This document shows positions 4,916 through 6,385 of a stretch of 6,385 nt of DNA, piece by piece. The notes below the pieces were generated by a model. The model worked only from the letters and a program-made list of their open reading frames with translations, had not been told where the DNA came from and made no database searches. The stretch covers positions 1 through 6,385 of the forward strand of contig CAJGEB010000060.1 of the NCBI GenBank assembly GCA_904502045.1, in the 5' to 3' direction. The position numbers and the translations under genes were made by a program. Numbering within the stretch: the stretch's first letter is position 1; every line of letters begins with the position of its first letter. Origin of the DNA: an uncultured Oscillospiraceae bacterium. GTDB taxonomy: Bacteria; Bacillota; Clostridia; Oscillospirales; Ruminococcaceae.

Positions 4916-6385
4916 TTACTTCAAGCTTTCCTGACGCTTGTAGTCTTGGTAACGCTCTGCGGCTTCCTTACTTGCGGCGCTGAAAAGTACCTCTGCGTTT
5001 TCGGGGAAGGTGCGTTTCAGAGCAGCATAGCGGGTCTCGCCGTCCAAGAAGTCGTCGTAGGACATTGTGGGTTCCTTTGAATCGACGGTTAAGGGATGTT
5101 CGTTTGCGGGATTGTAGCGGTAGAGAGTCCAGTATCCCGAATCGACCGCGCGCTTCATCTCCTGCTGAGTCTGGTGCATACCTGCCTTTATTCCGTGGGC
5201 GGCGCAGGGGGTATAAGCGATTATTACTGAGGGACCCTTGTGATTTTCGGCTTCACGGATAGCGCGGATGAGCTGGTTGGGATCGGCTCCCATCGCGACC
5301 TGAGCTACATATACGTTACCGTAGGTGCGGAAGATAGCTCCGAGGTCTTTTTTGCGGCTCTTTTTACCCGAGGAAGCAAACTGTGCAACGGCTCCGAGCG
5401 GAGTAGCCTTTGAGCTTTGTCCGCCGGTGTTGGAGTACACCTCGGTATCAACGACGAATACGTTTATATCCTCGCCGCTTGCGACTACGTGGTCGAGTCC
5501 GCCGAAGCCGATGTCATACGCCCAACCGTCGCCGCCGAACATCCAGAAGCATTTTTTCGCAAGCTGGTCACGGCGATCGAGTATCTCTTTTGCAAGAGGA
5601 GTGCTGGCTCCTTCAAGCTCTGCAATAAGAGCGTCGGAAGCTTTTCTTGAGGCATCGAAATCATCGAAGGAGTCAAGCCAAGCCTTAGCCGCAGGACTTT
5701 CGGTAGCGGCAAAATACTCCTCGATTTTCATCTTTTGAGCCGAGCGTTGCTGCTGGACCGATAAGAAAAGACCTAAAGTGAGCTCGGCGTTATTTTCAAA
5801 AAGGCTGTTAGTCCAAGCAGGACCGAAGCCGCGCTTGTTGACGGTGTAGGGGATTCCCGGCATCGGAGCGCCCCAAGCCTGCGAGCATCCGGTACCGTTT
5901 GCCCAGTAAGCTCTGTCGCCGAAAAGCTGTGTTAAGAGCTTTGCGTAGGGAGTCTCACCGCAGCCTGCGCAAGCGGCGGAGAACTCAACAAGCGGCTGAC
6001 GGAACTGACTTCCTTTTATTGTGTAAGGATCAAAAAGGTCGCCTTTGTCGGAAATTGAGAGTCCGTAGTTCCAAAGCTCCTTTTTTGTATCGTTGAGCTC
6101 GGCAGGAACCATTGTCAAGGCTTTCTCCTTGGCAGGACAGCAACTTACACAGCTGCCGCAACCGGTGCAGTCGTAATCCGATATCTGCAACGAGAAGTGG
6201 TATCCTTTAGCCGCGCCGTTAGCCGAAATGGTTTCGAATCCGTCGGGAGCGCCGTCTTTTTCCTCATCACTCAGCAGATAAGGACGGATTACCGCATGAG
6301 GACAAACGAGCGAGCAGCGGTTACACTGTATGCATTTTGTGGGATCCCACTTGGGAATCATTACGGCGATTCCGCGTTTTTCGTA
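4916..6385 (-). CDS. nifJ: Pyruvate:ferredoxin (flavodoxin) oxidoreductase, C-terminal 489 residues (5' end outside window)
   Basis: The enzyme oxidatively decarboxylates pyruvate to acetyl-CoA and CO2, passing electrons to ferredoxin or flavodoxin; it is central to anaerobic fermentation. Full-length single-chain forms have about 1170-1200 residues, so roughly 40% is visible. Numbering from the window edge, the reading frame is open before the first Met (YEKRGIAVM), showing the gene continues. Two [4Fe-4S] ferredoxin-type motifs follow: C18, C21, C24, C28 and C73, C76, C79, C83. The thiamine diphosphate domain carries the cysteines expected for the proximal cluster: CAGC (C139, C142), GTGC (C167) and YTPC (C394). 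The cofactor signature starts at FGGDGWAYDIG (283-293) and ends at DTEVYSNTGGQ (313-323). All catalytic landmarks in this part are intact and the C-terminus is normal. A strong terminator follows the stop codon. Confidence 0.98.
   Translation of the reverse strand, partial: YEKRGIAVMIPKWDPTKCIQCNRCSLVCPHAVIRPYLLSDEEKDGAPDGFETISANGAAKGYHFSLQISDYDCTGCGSCVSCCPAKEKALTMVPAELNDTKKELWNYGLSISDKGDLFDPYTIKGSQFRQPLVEFSAACAGCGETPYAKLLTQLFGDRAYWANGTGCSQAWGAPMPGIPYTVNKRGFGPAWTNSLFENNAELTLGLFLSVQQQRSAQKMKIEEYFAATESPAAKAWLDSFDDFDASRKASDALIAELEGASTPLAKEILDRRDQLAKKCFWMFGGDGWAYDIGFGGLDHVVASGEDINVFVVDTEVYSNTGGQSSKATPLGAVAQFASSGKKSRKKDLGAIFRTYGNVYVAQVAMGADPNQLIRAIREAENHKGPSVIIAYTPCAAHGIKAGMHQTQQEMKRAVDSGYWTLYRYNPANEHPLTVDSKEPTMSYDDFLDGETRYAALKRTFPENAEVLFSAASKEAAERYQDYKRQESLK

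Noticed and set aside
5325..5738. Open frame of 137 codons on the plus strand
   Set aside because: It is antisense to intact catalytic sequence of the pyruvate:ferredoxin oxidoreductase and has no recognisable domain.

Overview
The window looks like ordinary chromosomal DNA from a strictly anaerobic Firmicute, most likely a Clostridia member of the Ruminococcaceae/Oscillospiraceae kind. This is inferred from the SRP RNA-dnaX-ybaB-recR gene order typical of Firmicutes, strong GGAGG-type ribosome binding sites, and the presence of both a pyruvate:ferredoxin oxidoreductase and a membrane pyrophosphatase. Genus cannot be fixed from the sequence alone. Every gene is on the minus strand, so transcription runs from high to low coordinates. 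I see no tRNA, rRNA, CRISPR array, transposase or phage gene.

Layout in the direction of transcription: (1) the C-terminal 489 residues of pyruvate:ferredoxin oxidoreductase (4916 to beyond 6385), closed by a clear intrinsic terminator (4875-4906). (2) A consensus-like promoter (TTGCCA-17-TATAAT, 4826-4854) for a small SRP RNA of about 134 nt (4681-4814). (3) dnaX (start reassigned to 4646), ybaB/ebfC, recR and a GtrA-family membrane protein, tightly packed with gaps of 24 and 14 nt and a 1-nt overlap. (4) A hairpin with a T run (1523-1560) that separates gtrA from a half-size TauE/SafE (TSUP) membrane protein and also contains that gene's ribosome binding site. (5) A 262-nt AT-rich intergenic region packed with direct and inverted repeats. 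(6) The N-terminal 294 residues of a membrane-bound ion-pumping pyrophosphatase (hppA), which runs off the left edge.

Functionally, the centre is a housekeeping block: protein targeting (SRP RNA), replication clamp loading (DnaX), a nucleoid-associated protein (YbaB) and recombinational repair (RecR), with gtrA translationally coupled behind recR. The flanks are anaerobic energy metabolism: PFOR generates acetyl-CoA and reduced ferredoxin, and the pyrophosphatase recovers energy from PPi as an ion gradient. No terminator is visible between the SRP RNA and dnaX, so the strong SRP promoter probably feeds the whole dnaX operon.

I do not see a new biological system here. The parts most worth a second look are the non-coding ones: the SRP RNA with a UGAC (URRC-type) apical loop, the hairpin that merges terminator and ribosome binding site before the TSUP gene, and the repeat cluster upstream of hppA.
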